From positions 248,001 to 312,000 of the forward strand of contig GG688422.1 in assembly GCA_000161975.1 (NCBI GenBank): DNA of 64,000 nt, in the 5' to 3' direction. How positions within the stretch are numbered: position 1 is the stretch's first letter; every line of letters begins with the position of its first letter. Origin of the DNA: Eubacterium saphenum ATCC 49989. Lineage in GTDB: Bacteria > Bacillota > Clostridia > Peptostreptococcales > Anaerovoracaceae. The position numbers and the translations under genes were made by a program. This document shows positions 34,331 through 43,487 of the stretch, piece after piece. The notes under the pieces were generated by a model. It was not told the origin of the DNA. It saw only the letters and a program-made list of their open reading frames with translations, and did not search any database.

Positions 34331-36292
34331 CTAACTCAGCCTTATCTTTTCATTGCTCTCCTTGAAATACCCTCTCCTATAAGCTTTAAGAAGTCTTTTC
34401 AGATTTTCAAGCTTTGACCTCAGTTGTTTGCCGATATCCGTATCCTCTATCGTGAGCCTCCGCTTCATTTCATCGACTATCATTACCTTAGGAGAAGTGA
34501 ATTTTTGCGTGCCGTCTTTTTGTAGCTGAGAGTAGGGTTTATGCTCTGCAAGTGCCATTATCCTCGAATTGAATATAAATGTATACCCCGCTATACCCGT
34601 CTGTTTTTGATATGCCTTTGAGATCCCTCCGTCAATTATATAGAGCCTTCCTTCACCCCTCGCAGGACTCTCGCCATCCTTAATTTTTACCGGTACATGC
34701 CCGCTCAGGATCTTAGAGTGCTCGCTTGTAAGTCCGAAGTTTTTTAAAATGTTTTCGCACACTTCCTTGTTGTCTATCTTCTTGTAATACGCCAAAGTAT
34801 GCTCTTTGTGAGTCTTTTTATCCTCTATAAAGTATCTTTCGAATGTAGTCATCTGATCCTTACCGAATAAGGGTGATTGTTTGCCGAGCCATAGATACCA
34901 CATGATATCCGCATCCCTGCCGTTTTTATCTACAGGATTAAAATACGCCTTCCTTACCATTTTGTCGAGGTAATCCATATATTCCTTGCCCTTGCCTACA
35001 AAGTCGCCAAGCTTACACATCTTAAGCTTACCTTCATCTGTGAGAGGTATGCAGCCATGGTAGAGAAGATTGCCGTTTACCTTTTTATAAATACCGCCGT
35101 TTGAATACAGGAATTTAATATGAGTATGAAGCTTTTCATTATTCACAAATGATGCCTCGAGAATGTTCATGAGTCGCTCTTCCGCACTTGTGAGCTCATA
35201 TGGATTCTCAGGGTCTATAGTTGGGAAGTTCTTATCCCTAAGCGGATAGCACTTTCCTCGTATTTCTATCTCGCCCTTTTCATAGTCTATTTTATCGAGC
35301 AGCATCCTGTTTTTAAGATCATATTCGGGATGCATCTTTATCCTCTGCCCTTCTATTTTGAATTGGCATATAGCAATTGCCTTATGCATCTTTGCAGCAA
35401 GCATCGGATCTACAGGGTCGTATTTATTTTCATTTATGAGGTGCGGCATAAAATATTCGCAAGGATCGTCCTTATACACCTCGTTTGCAAAGCTTGCAAG
35501 GGGCCTTAAATTTATTCCGTAACCCACTTCCAGCATATCGAAGTTGTTATACGAAATATTCATTCTAAGGACATTTGAAATACAAGGCCAATTGCCCGTT
35601 GCCGCTCCCATCCACACAACATCGTGGTTCCCCCATTGAATATCTATATTATGGCATTGCATCAGATAATCCATGATCTTATGCGGGTGAGAACCCCTAT
35701 CGTATATATCGCCTATTATATGAAGATGATCTATAGCGAGCCTACTTATGAGATCAGCCATTTCAATGATGTATTCTTCTCCAAAGCCGCAGTCTATAAC
35801 GGCGCTCACTATTTGGTTGTAATAATGCTTTTTATTTATATCTTCATCGGCGTGCAATAATTCATCCATACTGTATGCAAAGTGTTCCGGTAACTTCCTT
35901 CTTACCTTAGACCTTGTGTACTTTGTAGAAACCGCCTTAGCTATAACAACAAGTTTTAAAATCGCACGTTTCATCCATTTATCCATGTCGTTTTCAGACT
36001 TTTTTCTTCTTGCTATCTCAGCCTTTGCATTATATATCAAATATGCAATGTCCTTCCTTTCCTTTTCTGAAAGCTCTGCCCCGTATATCTCATTTATCTT
36101 TGACATTATGACGCCCGATGCACTCTGTATCATATGACGGAACGCCTCATACTCTCCATGCAAATCGCTGAAGAAGTATTCGCTTCCCTTAGGAAGCGCT
36201 AAGATTGCACGAAGATTTATGATTTCAGCGGCGGCAGCCTTGCTGTTCGGGTATTCTTCAGAAAGAAGACGCAGATATTTTTTATCCTTCAT
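34331..36292 (-). CDS. fbp: Fructose-1,6-bisphosphatase, class III
   Basis: This 653-residue class III FBPase (Firmicutes type) hydrolyses fructose 1,6-bisphosphate in gluconeogenesis. It has a metallophosphatase core with FSDLHGEYEAF (near residue 42), IIGDIYDRGSHPHKIMDYL and WGNHDVVWMGAA, and the C-terminal GHVPVKIKDGESP. Length matches the family (about 640-670). GAGGAG precedes the ATG. It is the last gene of the tcdA-to-fbp run, 17 bp after metA. Confidence 0.95.
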   Translation of the reverse strand: MKDKKYLRLLSEEYPNSKAAAAEIINLRAILALPKGSEYFFSDLHGEYEAFRHMIQSASGVIMSKINEIYGAELSEKERKDIAYLIYNAKAEIARRKKSENDMDKWMKRAILKLVVIAKAVSTKYTRSKVRRKLPEHFAYSMDELLHADEDINKKHYYNQIVSAVIDCGFGEEYIIEMADLISRLAIDHLHIIGDIYDRGSHPHKIMDYLMQCHNIDIQWGNHDVVWMGAATGNWPCISNVLRMNISYNNFDMLEVGYGINLRPLASFANEVYKDDPCEYFMPHLINENKYDPVDPMLAAKMHKAIAICQFKIEGQRIKMHPEYDLKNRMLLDKIDYEKGEIEIRGKCYPLRDKNFPTIDPENPYELTSAEERLMNILEASFVNNEKLHTHIKFLYSNGGIYKKVNGNLLYHGCIPLTDEGKLKMCKLGDFVGKGKEYMDYLDKMVRKAYFNPVDKNGRDADIMWYLWLGKQSPLFGKDQMTTFERYFIEDKKTHKEHTLAYYKKIDNKEVCENILKNFGLTSEHSKILSGHVPVKIKDGESPARGEGRLYIIDGGISKAYQKQTGIAGYTFIFNSRIMALAEHKPYSQLQKDGTQKFTSPKVMIVDEMKRRLTIEDTDIGKQLRSKLENLKRLLKAYRRGYFKESNEKIRLS

Positions 36293-36309
36293 CGGTTTCT
36301 CCTCACCTC

Positions 36310-37233
36310 TTATTCATTTCCAACGTTCATGATATTATACGGTGTCTTTTGATATACATAATAGTTGAGCCAATTATGAAAGAATAGGTTTGCATGACTC
36401 CTCCATCTGAACAATATATCGCCGCTTGGATCGTCGTTCTTAAAATAATTTTTGGGAATATCGGGATTTAGCCCCGCTTTTACATCCCTCATATATTCAT
36501 TATAAAGCGTTTCCTTGTCGTATTCCATATGCCCCAGAACAAATATCTTTTTACCCTTTTGCGTGGATATGATGTGAGGCCCCGCTTCCTTTGATTCAGC
36601 TATGATTCTAAGCTCCCGAGCCTTTTCGATATCCTCTTTTTTAACATAGGTATACCTGGAATGCGGTGCGTAAAAGCATTCATCAAATCCCCTTGCGAGT
36701 GGATTGAAAGGTCTTACGACATTATGCTCGAATACCCCTACCAGCTTCTTGTCGAGCTCATGTTTTTTTATGCCGAAATAATAATAAAGACCGGCCTGAG
36801 CCCCCCAGCATATATATACCGTGCTGTACACATTGTTTTTAGAAAATTCAAAGAGCTCTGTAAGCTCATGCCAGTAGTCTACCTTTTCAAACGGCAGCTG
36901 CTCAACCGGAGCGCCTGTAATAATCAGCCCGTCGAACTTCCTGTTTCTTATTTCATCCAAGGTGAGATAGAAAGAATCCAAATGGTTCTTAGATACGTTT
37001 CTCGATTCATGACTGTCCATTTGGATGAGGGTAAGCTTCACCTGAAGCGGTGAATTTGCAAGCATACGTGCGAGTTGAGTCTCGGTAGCTATTTTTGTGG
37101 GCATCAAGTTACACACTCCTATTTCAAGCGGTCTGATATCCTGAGTGATGGCCTTTTGCTCTTGCATCGTAAATATGTTTTCTTGGCTCAATGCGTCTGC
37201 TGCAGGCAGCGCATTCGGTATTATTAAAGGCAT
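36310..37233 (-). CDS. metA: Homoserine O-acyltransferase MetA
   Basis: This 307-residue MetA acylates homoserine, the first committed step of methionine synthesis. The nucleophile Cys is in VYICWGAQAGLYYYFGI (near residue 142). The catalytic His and Glu are in LGHMEYDKETLYNEY. QEKAIT-like and IRPLEIGVCNLMPTK sequences near the start are family-typical. Many MetA proteins of Firmicutes use acetyl-CoA; pairing with the sulfhydrylase MetY next door supports O-acetylhomoserine as product. Confidence 0.93.
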   Translation of the reverse strand: MPLIIPNALPAADALSQENIFTMQEQKAITQDIRPLEIGVCNLMPTKIATETQLARMLANSPLQVKLTLIQMDSHESRNVSKNHLDSFYLTLDEIRNRKFDGLIITGAPVEQLPFEKVDYWHELTELFEFSKNNVYSTVYICWGAQAGLYYYFGIKKHELDKKLVGVFEHNVVRPFNPLARGFDECFYAPHSRYTYVKKEDIEKARELRIIAESKEAGPHIISTQKGKKIFVLGHMEYDKETLYNEYMRDVKAGLNPDIPKNYFKNDDPSGDILFRWRSHANLFFHNWLNYYVYQKTPYNIMNVGNE

Positions 37234-37243
37234 TTATCCTCCG

Positions 37244-38515
37244 TTATATACATTTTAAAGCATTCTCGAAATCTTCTATGATATCCTCTATATCGCAAAG
37301 CCCTACGGATACCCTTATAAGTTCCGGCCCGATTCCTGCCGCCTTAAGCTCATCTTCTGAAAGCTGCCTGTGGGTTGAACTTGCAGGGTGCAGGGTGGAA
37401 GTATTGATATCTCCTACATGTACGACAAGACTTGTTAATTTAAGATTCTTTATCAGCTTCACTCCGGCATCGTATCCTCCCTTGATACCGAAGCTGAGCA
37501 CTCCGCTCTGCCCTTTCTTCATATACTTTTTAGAAAGTTCATAGTATTTATCACCGCTGAGTCCAGGATAAGTCACGTAGCTAATCTTATCATGATCATT
37601 TAAAAATTCAGCGAGCTTTATAGCATTTTGGCTATGTCTTTCCATTCGAAGCGCTAAGGTTTTTAACCCGTTATCCGTAAGAAAGGCATTCATTGGAGAC
37701 ATTGTCGTGCCAAGATCACGTAGCATCTGAGCTCTCAGTTTTACCGTAAATGCCTTATCCCCAAATTTTTCGTAAAATACGATGCCGTGATAGCTGTCAT
37801 CGGGCTCTATGAATTCCGGATACTTGCCGCTGCTGTAATCAAACGTTCCCGCTTCAACCACGCAGCCACCTACGCAGTTTCCATGGCCGTCTATGTACTT
37901 CGTTGTGGAATGCGTCACTATGTCCGCCCCATATTCTATAGGATTTAAAAGAGCGGGCGTTGCAAGCGTATTGTCCACTATCAGCAATACGCCGGCAAAT
38001 TCTGAAAGCTTTTTAAACTTCTCAATGTCGAGCACCGAAAGTTTCGGATTCGCAAGGGTTTCTGCAAAAACCACCTTTGTATTCGGTTTTACGTATTTCT
38101 TAAGCTCCTCGAGCTCTAAATCCTGGTCGACAAATTCTACATCTATACCCATCTTCTTGAGCGTTACGGAAAAAAGATTAAACGTACCGCCATATATGCT
38201 GTTTGAAGAAATGATGTGATCGCCGGCCTTGGCTATATTTAACATGCATATTAAATTTGCAGCCTGTCCCGACGATGTACATATTGCACCGGTTCCGCCC
38301 TCAAGCAGAGCTATGTGTGCCTCTAAATTATCTACCGTCGGATTTCCGAGTCTTGAGTAAAAACTGCCTAAACTTTCTAAATCAAACAGAGCCGCTACCT
38401 CATCATTATCGTAATATCTATACGTTGTGCTCTGCACAATCGGCATAACCTGCGGCTCACCGGATTTCGGAAGATAATTTCCATGTATGCACTTCGTATT
38501 AAAACCTTTTTTCAT
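37244..38515 (-). CDS. metY: O-acetylhomoserine sulfhydrylase
   Basis: This 423-residue Cys/Met-metabolism PLP enzyme makes homocysteine from O-acetylhomoserine and sulfide. The PLP lysine is in VTHSTTKYIDGHGNCVGG (near residue 210), and the start FNTKCIHGNYLP with VQSTTYRY is typical. The length fits the MetY/OAH sulfhydrylase branch (about 425), which is longer than cystathionine synthases. It is 10 bp upstream of metA in the same transcript, so direct sulfhydrylation is the likely methionine route. Confidence 0.92.
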   Translation of the reverse strand: MKKGFNTKCIHGNYLPKSGEPQVMPIVQSTTYRYYDNDEVAALFDLESLGSFYSRLGNPTVDNLEAHIALLEGGTGAICTSSGQAANLICMLNIAKAGDHIISSNSIYGGTFNLFSVTLKKMGIDVEFVDQDLELEELKKYVKPNTKVVFAETLANPKLSVLDIEKFKKLSEFAGVLLIVDNTLATPALLNPIEYGADIVTHSTTKYIDGHGNCVGGCVVEAGTFDYSSGKYPEFIEPDDSYHGIVFYEKFGDKAFTVKLRAQMLRDLGTTMSPMNAFLTDNGLKTLALRMERHSQNAIKLAEFLNDHDKISYVTYPGLSGDKYYELSKKYMKKGQSGVLSFGIKGGYDAGVKLIKNLKLTSLVVHVGDINTSTLHPASSTHRQLSEDELKAAGIGPELIRVSVGLCDIEDIIEDFENALKCI

Positions 38516-38717
38516 CTCTTCTGTTCTGCCTTTCTATATTTCTATTATATAAGTACATCCTGATCTTATAATTTATAGTTATGAATACAACTGCAAGTAT
38601 CAAAAATATCACAACTCCAAGAGCTATTCCGATAGCTATTTTAAGAATTGAAATAAATACCGCAATTGCCAAAGTAGCTACCAAAAGTCCTAAAACCACG
38701 CTAATTATTCTCTGCAT
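38499..38717 (-). CDS. Small two-helix membrane protein, unknown function
   Basis: This 72-residue protein is not recognised. Two long hydrophobic segments (residues about 4-25 and 28-48) are followed by a strongly basic tail (NYKIRMYLYNRNIERQNRRDEKRF) expected to face the cytoplasm. GAGGAG lies 5 bases before the ATG. It lies 9 bp after pdp and overlaps the start of metY by 17 bp, so it is probably expressed with them. Confidence 0.75.
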   Translation of the reverse strand: MQRIISVVLGLLVATLAIAVFISILKIAIGIALGVVIFLILAVVFITINYKIRMYLYNRNIERQNRRDEKRF

Positions 38718-38726
38718 CTTTACTCC

Positions 38727-40030
38727 TCAACATACAATTATTTCTTTTATAAGCTCACTGCCACCGGTGAGCGTTTCTCTAAGTACTATTATATCATCAT
38801 CTATATCACCCTCAGTTACTTTTTTCTCGCTTCCAAAGTACACCGTAAACAGCTCGTCACCTTTTTTTATATAGTCCCCTACCTTGCAATGCATGATGAT
38901 TCCTGCGCCATAGTCAATTTCATCGTCCTTTTTTATCCTTCCTGCGCCCGACAGGGAAGCAATCCTTCCGATTTTTCCCGCATCTATGCTTTCGATGTAG
39001 CCACTTCCATTTGAAACCACATCCAAGCTGTGTTTGCTGTGACCGAGCTTTGAAATAACCGTTTCAGGAGACTCTACACCCTGAAATGCCAGTATCTCAT
39101 AGAATTTTTTCAAAGCCTTTTTATTGTCTATACTTTTTCCCGCAATCTCCAATGCCCTGTCAAAAACATCTTCTATGCGTGAAAGAACCAACATCCCCGC
39201 TGCAAGATGTATGCAAAGATCACGTAGTCTTCCTCTTTTGCCGTTAAGTACTTCGTGCGCCTCAACCACCTCTATTGCGTTTCCTACCGCATCTCCAAGC
39301 GGTTCACTCATATCCGTAATCATAGCCATCATATTTCTGCCTGCTTTTTTTCCTATCTTCACCATGAGGTTTGCAAGCTTTTTTGCATCTTTAAAATCGC
39401 CGGCAAAGGCGCCACTTCCGCATTTAACGTCGAGAAGTATGTTATTACAGCCACTTGCCAGTTTTTTACTCATTATGCTCGATGCTATGAGTGAAATGTT
39501 ATCAGCCGTAGCCGTGCTGTCACGAAGCGCATACAGTTTTTTGTCTGCAGGCGATATATCAGCTGTCTGAGTGATGAGCGCTGCACCTACGGCGTCTACA
39601 GCCTCAAGGAATTTATCGGCACTTAAATTTGTATTAAAGCCGGGTACCGACATCAATTTATCAGCTGTGCCTCCGGTGAATCCAAGGCCCCTCCCGCTCT
39701 GCTTTGCGCATTTTACTCCTAGACTTGCTACCATAGGTATGACGATGAGCGTCGTCTTATCACCTATACCGCCCGTACTGTGTTTATCCACCATGTGGCT
39801 GAAATACGGTTTGTCGTTAAATTTAAGGGCTTCTCCGCTTTTTAAAAGCGCATTTGTAAGAAAAAACGTCTCATCATCTGTAAGTCCGTTGATATAGCAT
39901 GCCATCAAAATAGCCGAAACGTGGTAGTCCGCTATCCTTTCATCCATCATGGCCTCTATGAAAAAATTTATCTCAGCTTCGTTTAAAGCTTTCCCGTCTC
40001 TTTTTTTGTTATTACATCGATTATATTCAT
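38727..40030 (-). CDS. pdp: Pyrimidine-nucleoside phosphorylase with apparent -1 frameshift
   Basis: This enzyme splits thymidine/uridine to base and (deoxy)ribose 1-phosphate. The main reading frame covers KHSTGGIGDKTTL (phosphate binding), VPMVASLGVKCAKQSGRGLGFTGGTADKL and the C-terminal biotinyl-like domain, but its first ATG (39950) leaves out the N-terminal helix. The expected N-terminus MNIIDVITKK starts at 40030 with AGGAG upstream, in another frame that soon stops. Seven T on the plus strand (40001-40007) mark the switch. One extra base gives RDGKALNEAEINFFIEAMM and a normal 434-residue protein. Sequence error, slippage or real mutation cannot be told apart here. Confidence 0.9.
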
Positions 40031-40039
40031 CTCATCTCC

Positions 40040-40735
40040 TTAGATTTCTGCAAATTTTGCGTTTAAATAATCGAGTGATACCAGTCTATAATTAATACCG
40101 TTTCTAAGTCCCTTAAAGCCTTTTTTATAGGCATGCGTTCCATGGAGATGACCGTAAATAACGGTATCGGCCCCTGAACTTTCAAATATTCTTGTAAAAC
40201 CGCTATCCTCAAACTGCGGATTTGTAGGCGGATAATGAAGCACTCCTATAATTCTCTTCCCGGAAAGCTTGAGCGCCTTATTGAGCGATAGTTTCAGCCT
40301 TTCTACCTCCCTATCGTATATTTTTATATCTTCCTTAGAGCCTTCACTGTCTCCCCGGCATATCCATCCTCTGGTACCGAAAATTATGGTATCTCCTGCA
40401 AGCACGGCATCGTTTTGCATGAAGTGGATGTCTTCAAAAAGCGTATTGAGCTTCGTAATTCCATGCCACCAAAGGTCGTGATTTCCCTTAAATATTATCT
40501 TCTTGCCGGGTCTTTCATGTATCCACTCAAGATCGTACATCGCATCCGAAAGCTTTAAAGCCCAAGAAATATCGCCTGCTAAAATAACATAGTCATCATC
40601 CGTTATCCTTTCATCCCAATCGTCCTTTACTTTTTTATAGTGATCCTCCCACACGCTACCGAATTCATTCATCGGTTTTTCTATTCCGGGCGCAAATGAA
40701 AGATGCAAATCTCCCATAGCAAATATTCTACTCAT
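40040..40735 (-). CDS. Calcineurin-like metallophosphoesterase
   Basis: This 231-residue protein has the complete dimetal motif set: GDLHLS (residues 8-13), LAGDISWAL, GNHDLWW, LHYPPTN and GHLHGTH. It belongs to a group annotated only as phosphohydrolase, and its substrate is unknown. It lies 9 bp upstream of pdp and 18 bp after rmuC. Confidence 0.85.
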   Translation of the reverse strand: MSRIFAMGDLHLSFAPGIEKPMNEFGSVWEDHYKKVKDDWDERITDDDYVILAGDISWALKLSDAMYDLEWIHERPGKKIIFKGNHDLWWHGITKLNTLFEDIHFMQNDAVLAGDTIIFGTRGWICRGDSEGSKEDIKIYDREVERLKLSLNKALKLSGKRIIGVLHYPPTNPQFEDSGFTRIFESSGADTVIYGHLHGTHAYKKGFKGLRNGINYRLVSLDYLNAKFAEI

Positions 40736-40753
40736 GCTCTAATATCCTAACAT

Positions 40754-41776
40754 TCATCGATCATCTACTTCTTCTATTGCATCGAGTTTTCTGGCGAGTT
40801 GATTCGTCCTTGTAGTTCTAAGTTCATTTAAAGATTTTGTTGCGGTATCAAGGTGCTTAGCGGTTTTTGAAAGGGCTTCATCGAATTTTGAAAACTCCGT
40901 TTTCACTTCATTTAACGCCCTCCAAACTTCACTGCTCTTTCTATCGACTTCAAGCGTCTTAAACCCTATTAAAAAGCTGTTCAGAATGGCAAACATCGTT
41001 ATAGGACCCGCCACCACTATGCTGTATTCCTTTTGAAGCATCTCTGCAGCTCCGAGAGTAATGGCTTCCTGATACAGGCCTTCAAACGGCAGGAACATCA
41101 TAGCAAAATCCGTTGTTACGGGCGGATTTATATACTTACCGCTTATGGATTTTCCTTCGTTTTTGAGTGCCTTCACAAATTTATCCTGATGCATTTTAAT
41201 TTCGTTCTTATCTCCACCTGAATATGCATTTAAAAGCTGCTCATACATTTCAGCCGGAAATTTGGAGTCTATGGCGATTAAAACTTCCTCGTCCTTTCCA
41301 GGCAGCACTATCGCAAATTCCACATTTTCTCTGCTGTTTTCCTTTATTGCCACATCCTTTTTATACTGCGAAGGAGACAGGACATCCGAAAGAATGTTTT
41401 CAAGCTGCGTTTCGCCTAGAATTCCTCTGCGTTTTACATTTGAAAGTATTTTTTTAAGACTTCCCACTTCACCGGCAAGCCCCTTCATTTCACCTATTCC
41501 TTTTTGAACGTCCGTGAACTGGGTTGAAATTCGTTCGCTCTCCTTTTGCATCATCAAATTCGCCTTATTCACAACCTCAAGTACCTGCTTTCGCTCATCC
41601 AGCATCTGCTTGCTGCCTAGCCTAGCCTCATTTTGAAGTTCTTCCTTTACCCTGAATATCGTCTCGTTTTGAATATTCGTCATTTCAGATATCTTTTTGA
41701 GAATTAAAAGCACTGCCACCGCAAAGAGTAGCAGAAAAAATATTACAGCTATCCCAAATAGCAATCCTGCGTTCAT
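40754..41776 (-). CDS. rmuC: RmuC-family protein
   Basis: This 340-residue protein has an N-terminal membrane helix (residues 5-27). A coiled-coil region follows to about residue 95, then the RmuC nuclease-like domain (RGILGETQLENILSDVLSPSQY, AIDSKFPAEMYEQLL, FLPFEGLYQEAI). RmuC limits inversion events at inverted repeats in E. coli; the biochemical role remains loosely defined. It is 1 bp from coaB. Confidence 0.9.
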   Translation of the reverse strand: MNAGLLFGIAVIFFLLLFAVAVLLILKKISEMTNIQNETIFRVKEELQNEARLGSKQMLDERKQVLEVVNKANLMMQKESERISTQFTDVQKGIGEMKGLAGEVGSLKKILSNVKRRGILGETQLENILSDVLSPSQYKKDVAIKENSRENVEFAIVLPGKDEEVLIAIDSKFPAEMYEQLLNAYSGGDKNEIKMHQDKFVKALKNEGKSISGKYINPPVTTDFAMMFLPFEGLYQEAITLGAAEMLQKEYSIVVAGPITMFAILNSFLIGFKTLEVDRKSSEVWRALNEVKTEFSKFDEALSKTAKHLDTATKSLNELRTTRTNQLARKLDAIEEVDDR

Positions 41777-41777
41777 C

Positions 41778-42518
41778 TTATCTCCTTTTTATGGAATCTA
41801 TAAAGTCCGATATGTCTTCATGAGTTTTGAGGTATTCAACATCATCTCTGTCTTTTTTTACAAGGGTTCTTGTGGAATCTCCTTGCCTTAACTTACTGAG
41901 GTCGTTTGCGAGTATATAGTCTACGTCATTTTTTTCTATAAGGCCTCTAGCTGCTGTAAGAAGTTCACTTTCGGAAACATTTTCAAGTAACTTGCACCCT
42001 ATTATTACAGCTTCATTTCCAAACAGCTTTCTAAGGGATGAGATTATTTTAGGCGTGAGGCTCATCTTGACACAAAGGTCATCCATTCCGCTGCTCATTT
42101 TACTGTCGTTATCTATATGGTATGAAGAATCTGAGACAAGCGCCTTGCATAGCGTATCCTTATTGTCTGCGAGTGCTTTATTTTTGTATATAAAGTCCGC
42201 AAGGCTTTTCATGGAAAAGCAAAAATCCGCCTTGTAATCCCCTACAGCAGCAGCGTGCACTAAGACGTCATACTTTGCACAAGACGCTTTTTCCAAGGCC
42301 TTGTAAAGGGAATCCGCATCATCCATGAGCTCCACCTTTACGGATTTATCAATATTATCAAGATTTACGCTATCGTTTAAAAGTAGCAATACCTCATGTC
42401 CTCTTTCAGCAAGGTCGTTGGCAAGGCTTTTTGAAAGCGATCCTTTGGACATGTTAGTTATCTTCATAACCTCATCTATGTACTCGTTGGTTGGACCTCC
42501 TGTGATAAGTATTTTCAT
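41778..42518 (-). CDS. coaB: Phosphopantothenate-cysteine ligase, stand-alone CoaB
   Basis: This 246-residue CoaB joins cysteine to phosphopantothenate on the way to CoA. ITGGPTNEYIDEVMKITNMSKG (residues 4-25) is the nucleotide-binding start, and HAAAVGDYKADF near residue 88 is the family motif. The decarboxylase half (CoaC) is absent, as in streptococci, where the two are separate. No coaC is in the window. coaE at 13.2 kb acts later in the pathway. Confidence 0.87.
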   Translation of the reverse strand: MKILITGGPTNEYIDEVMKITNMSKGSLSKSLANDLAERGHEVLLLLNDSVNLDNIDKSVKVELMDDADSLYKALEKASCAKYDVLVHAAAVGDYKADFCFSMKSLADFIYKNKALADNKDTLCKALVSDSSYHIDNDSKMSSGMDDLCVKMSLTPKIISSLRKLFGNEAVIIGCKLLENVSESELLTAARGLIEKNDVDYILANDLSKLRQGDSTRTLVKKDRDDVEYLKTHEDISDFIDSIKRR

Positions 42519-42544
42519 CTTCGCTCCTTTTTTATTTTATCCGC

Positions 42545-43255
42545 CTACATCTTTATTATCTTTTTAAATACCCTGGCCGCCATTAAATTACCCGCTGCTA
42601 TCGGCACGAAAGCTATGCTGGATATTTTATTTTCAGGGTTCTCGTAAAAGTCCGCTATTTGGGATTCCGTGCTATATACAACTTCTTCTGAATTTATACC
42701 CGCTTCCCTATATGCTTTTTTGAGTTTCTTTGCAAATGCTCCCTTTACATCATAGACATCACCTAGAGTGAGCTTTGAAGGATCGAGTCTCTTTCCCGTA
42801 GCCATTGACGAAATAATGTCTATTCCATATTTTTTAGCTGCGGCCGCAAGCTCTGTTTTTGCCGCTATATCGTCTATGGCATCTACTATATAATCCACAC
42901 TTTTTATGATTTCAGGAGAAAGTAATTCACTTAGATTCTCCTTAGATATTATAGCATCTACCACCTGCACTTTTGCATTCGGATTTATGGAAAGCGCCAT
43001 CTCCTTTGCAGCGTCCACCTTCCTCATAGATACTGTGTTTTTGTTTGCAATCACCTGTCTATTTATATTTGTAGGCTCCACTTCATCGCCATCTATGAGT
43101 ATGAAATTATTAATACCTGCCCTCACAAGACTTTGAAAGCACGCACCGCCCACACCGCCAAGTCCTGCTATAAGCACGCATTTCTCAGCCGCCTCATGAA
43201 ATTTTTCCTCTCCGATAAGAAGTTTTTCCCTTGCAAAAATGTCACCTGTATCCAT
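42545..43255 (-). CDS. tcdA: tRNA threonylcarbamoyladenosine dehydratase (TcdA-like)
   Basis: This 236-residue E1/ThiF-fold enzyme has the ATP-binding GLGGVGG (residues about 30-36), IDGDEVEPTNINRQ and the Asp pair DYIVDAIDDI. Length and C-terminus (VFKKIIKM) match TcdA/YgdL, which forms the cyclic ct6A37 in tRNA. The ATG at 43255 is used because a G-rich RBS (GGGGGAAG) precedes it by 6 bases; an in-frame GTG at 43285 is less likely. It is the first gene of the run down to fbp. Confidence 0.88.
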   Translation of the reverse strand: MDTGDIFAREKLLIGEEKFHEAAEKCVLIAGLGGVGGACFQSLVRAGINNFILIDGDEVEPTNINRQVIANKNTVSMRKVDAAKEMALSINPNAKVQVVDAIISKENLSELLSPEIIKSVDYIVDAIDDIAAKTELAAAAKKYGIDIISSMATGKRLDPSKLTLGDVYDVKGAFAKKLKKAYREAGINSEEVVYSTESQIADFYENPENKISSIAFVPIAAGNLMAARVFKKIIKM

Positions 43256-43324
43256 AATAACTTCCCCCGCATTCCGCAACACCAATAAATAAATTTTACT
43301 CTCATTTATCGTTATCGCCTATTC

Positions 43325-43330
43325 ATTATA
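43325..43330 (-). promoter_or_regulatory. Extended -10 promoter element of the tcdA operon
   Basis: On the minus strand TGCTATAAT lies about 70 bp before the ATG. No good -35 is seen at 16-18 bp. An inverted repeat GCAAATT/AATTTGC (43337-43343 with 43349-43355) lies where a -35 would be and could be an operator. Confidence 0.5.
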
Positions 43331-43353
43331 GCATATGCAAATTAACGCAATTT

Positions 43354-43386
43354 GCAGTATGCGCTGCGGGAGCGCACTCCACCCAC
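43354..43386. repeat. 33-bp repeat, copy A (3' flank of the giant gene)
   Basis: A GC-rich hairpin-forming element, matching copy B at 53320-53352 without gaps at 27 of 33 positions. The dyad core is TGCGCT-5-AGCGCA. Confidence 0.8.
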
Positions 43387-43403
43387 AAACAATAATCCTT
43401 AAT

Positions 43404-43441
43404 CAAAAAACGCAGAAAGCTCCCACGAGGGAGCCTTCTGC
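43404..43441 (-). terminator. Intrinsic terminator of the giant surface-protein gene
   Basis: The minus-strand stem GCAGAAGGCTCCC / GGGAGCTTTCTGC with a 4-base loop, one mismatch, is followed by G and T6. A further GC-rich hairpin (43457-43477) lies between it and the stop codon. Confidence 0.9.
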
Positions 43442-43487
43442 AGGTCATATATTAAGCGGTTGCGCGCCAGCGCAAACCGGTGCGCTT

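Noticed and set aside
36310..37233. Expected SAM riboswitch for methionine genes (metA, metY, metK)
   Set aside because: Gaps before these genes are too short (10-30 bp), and no S-box-like leader was seen before the operons.
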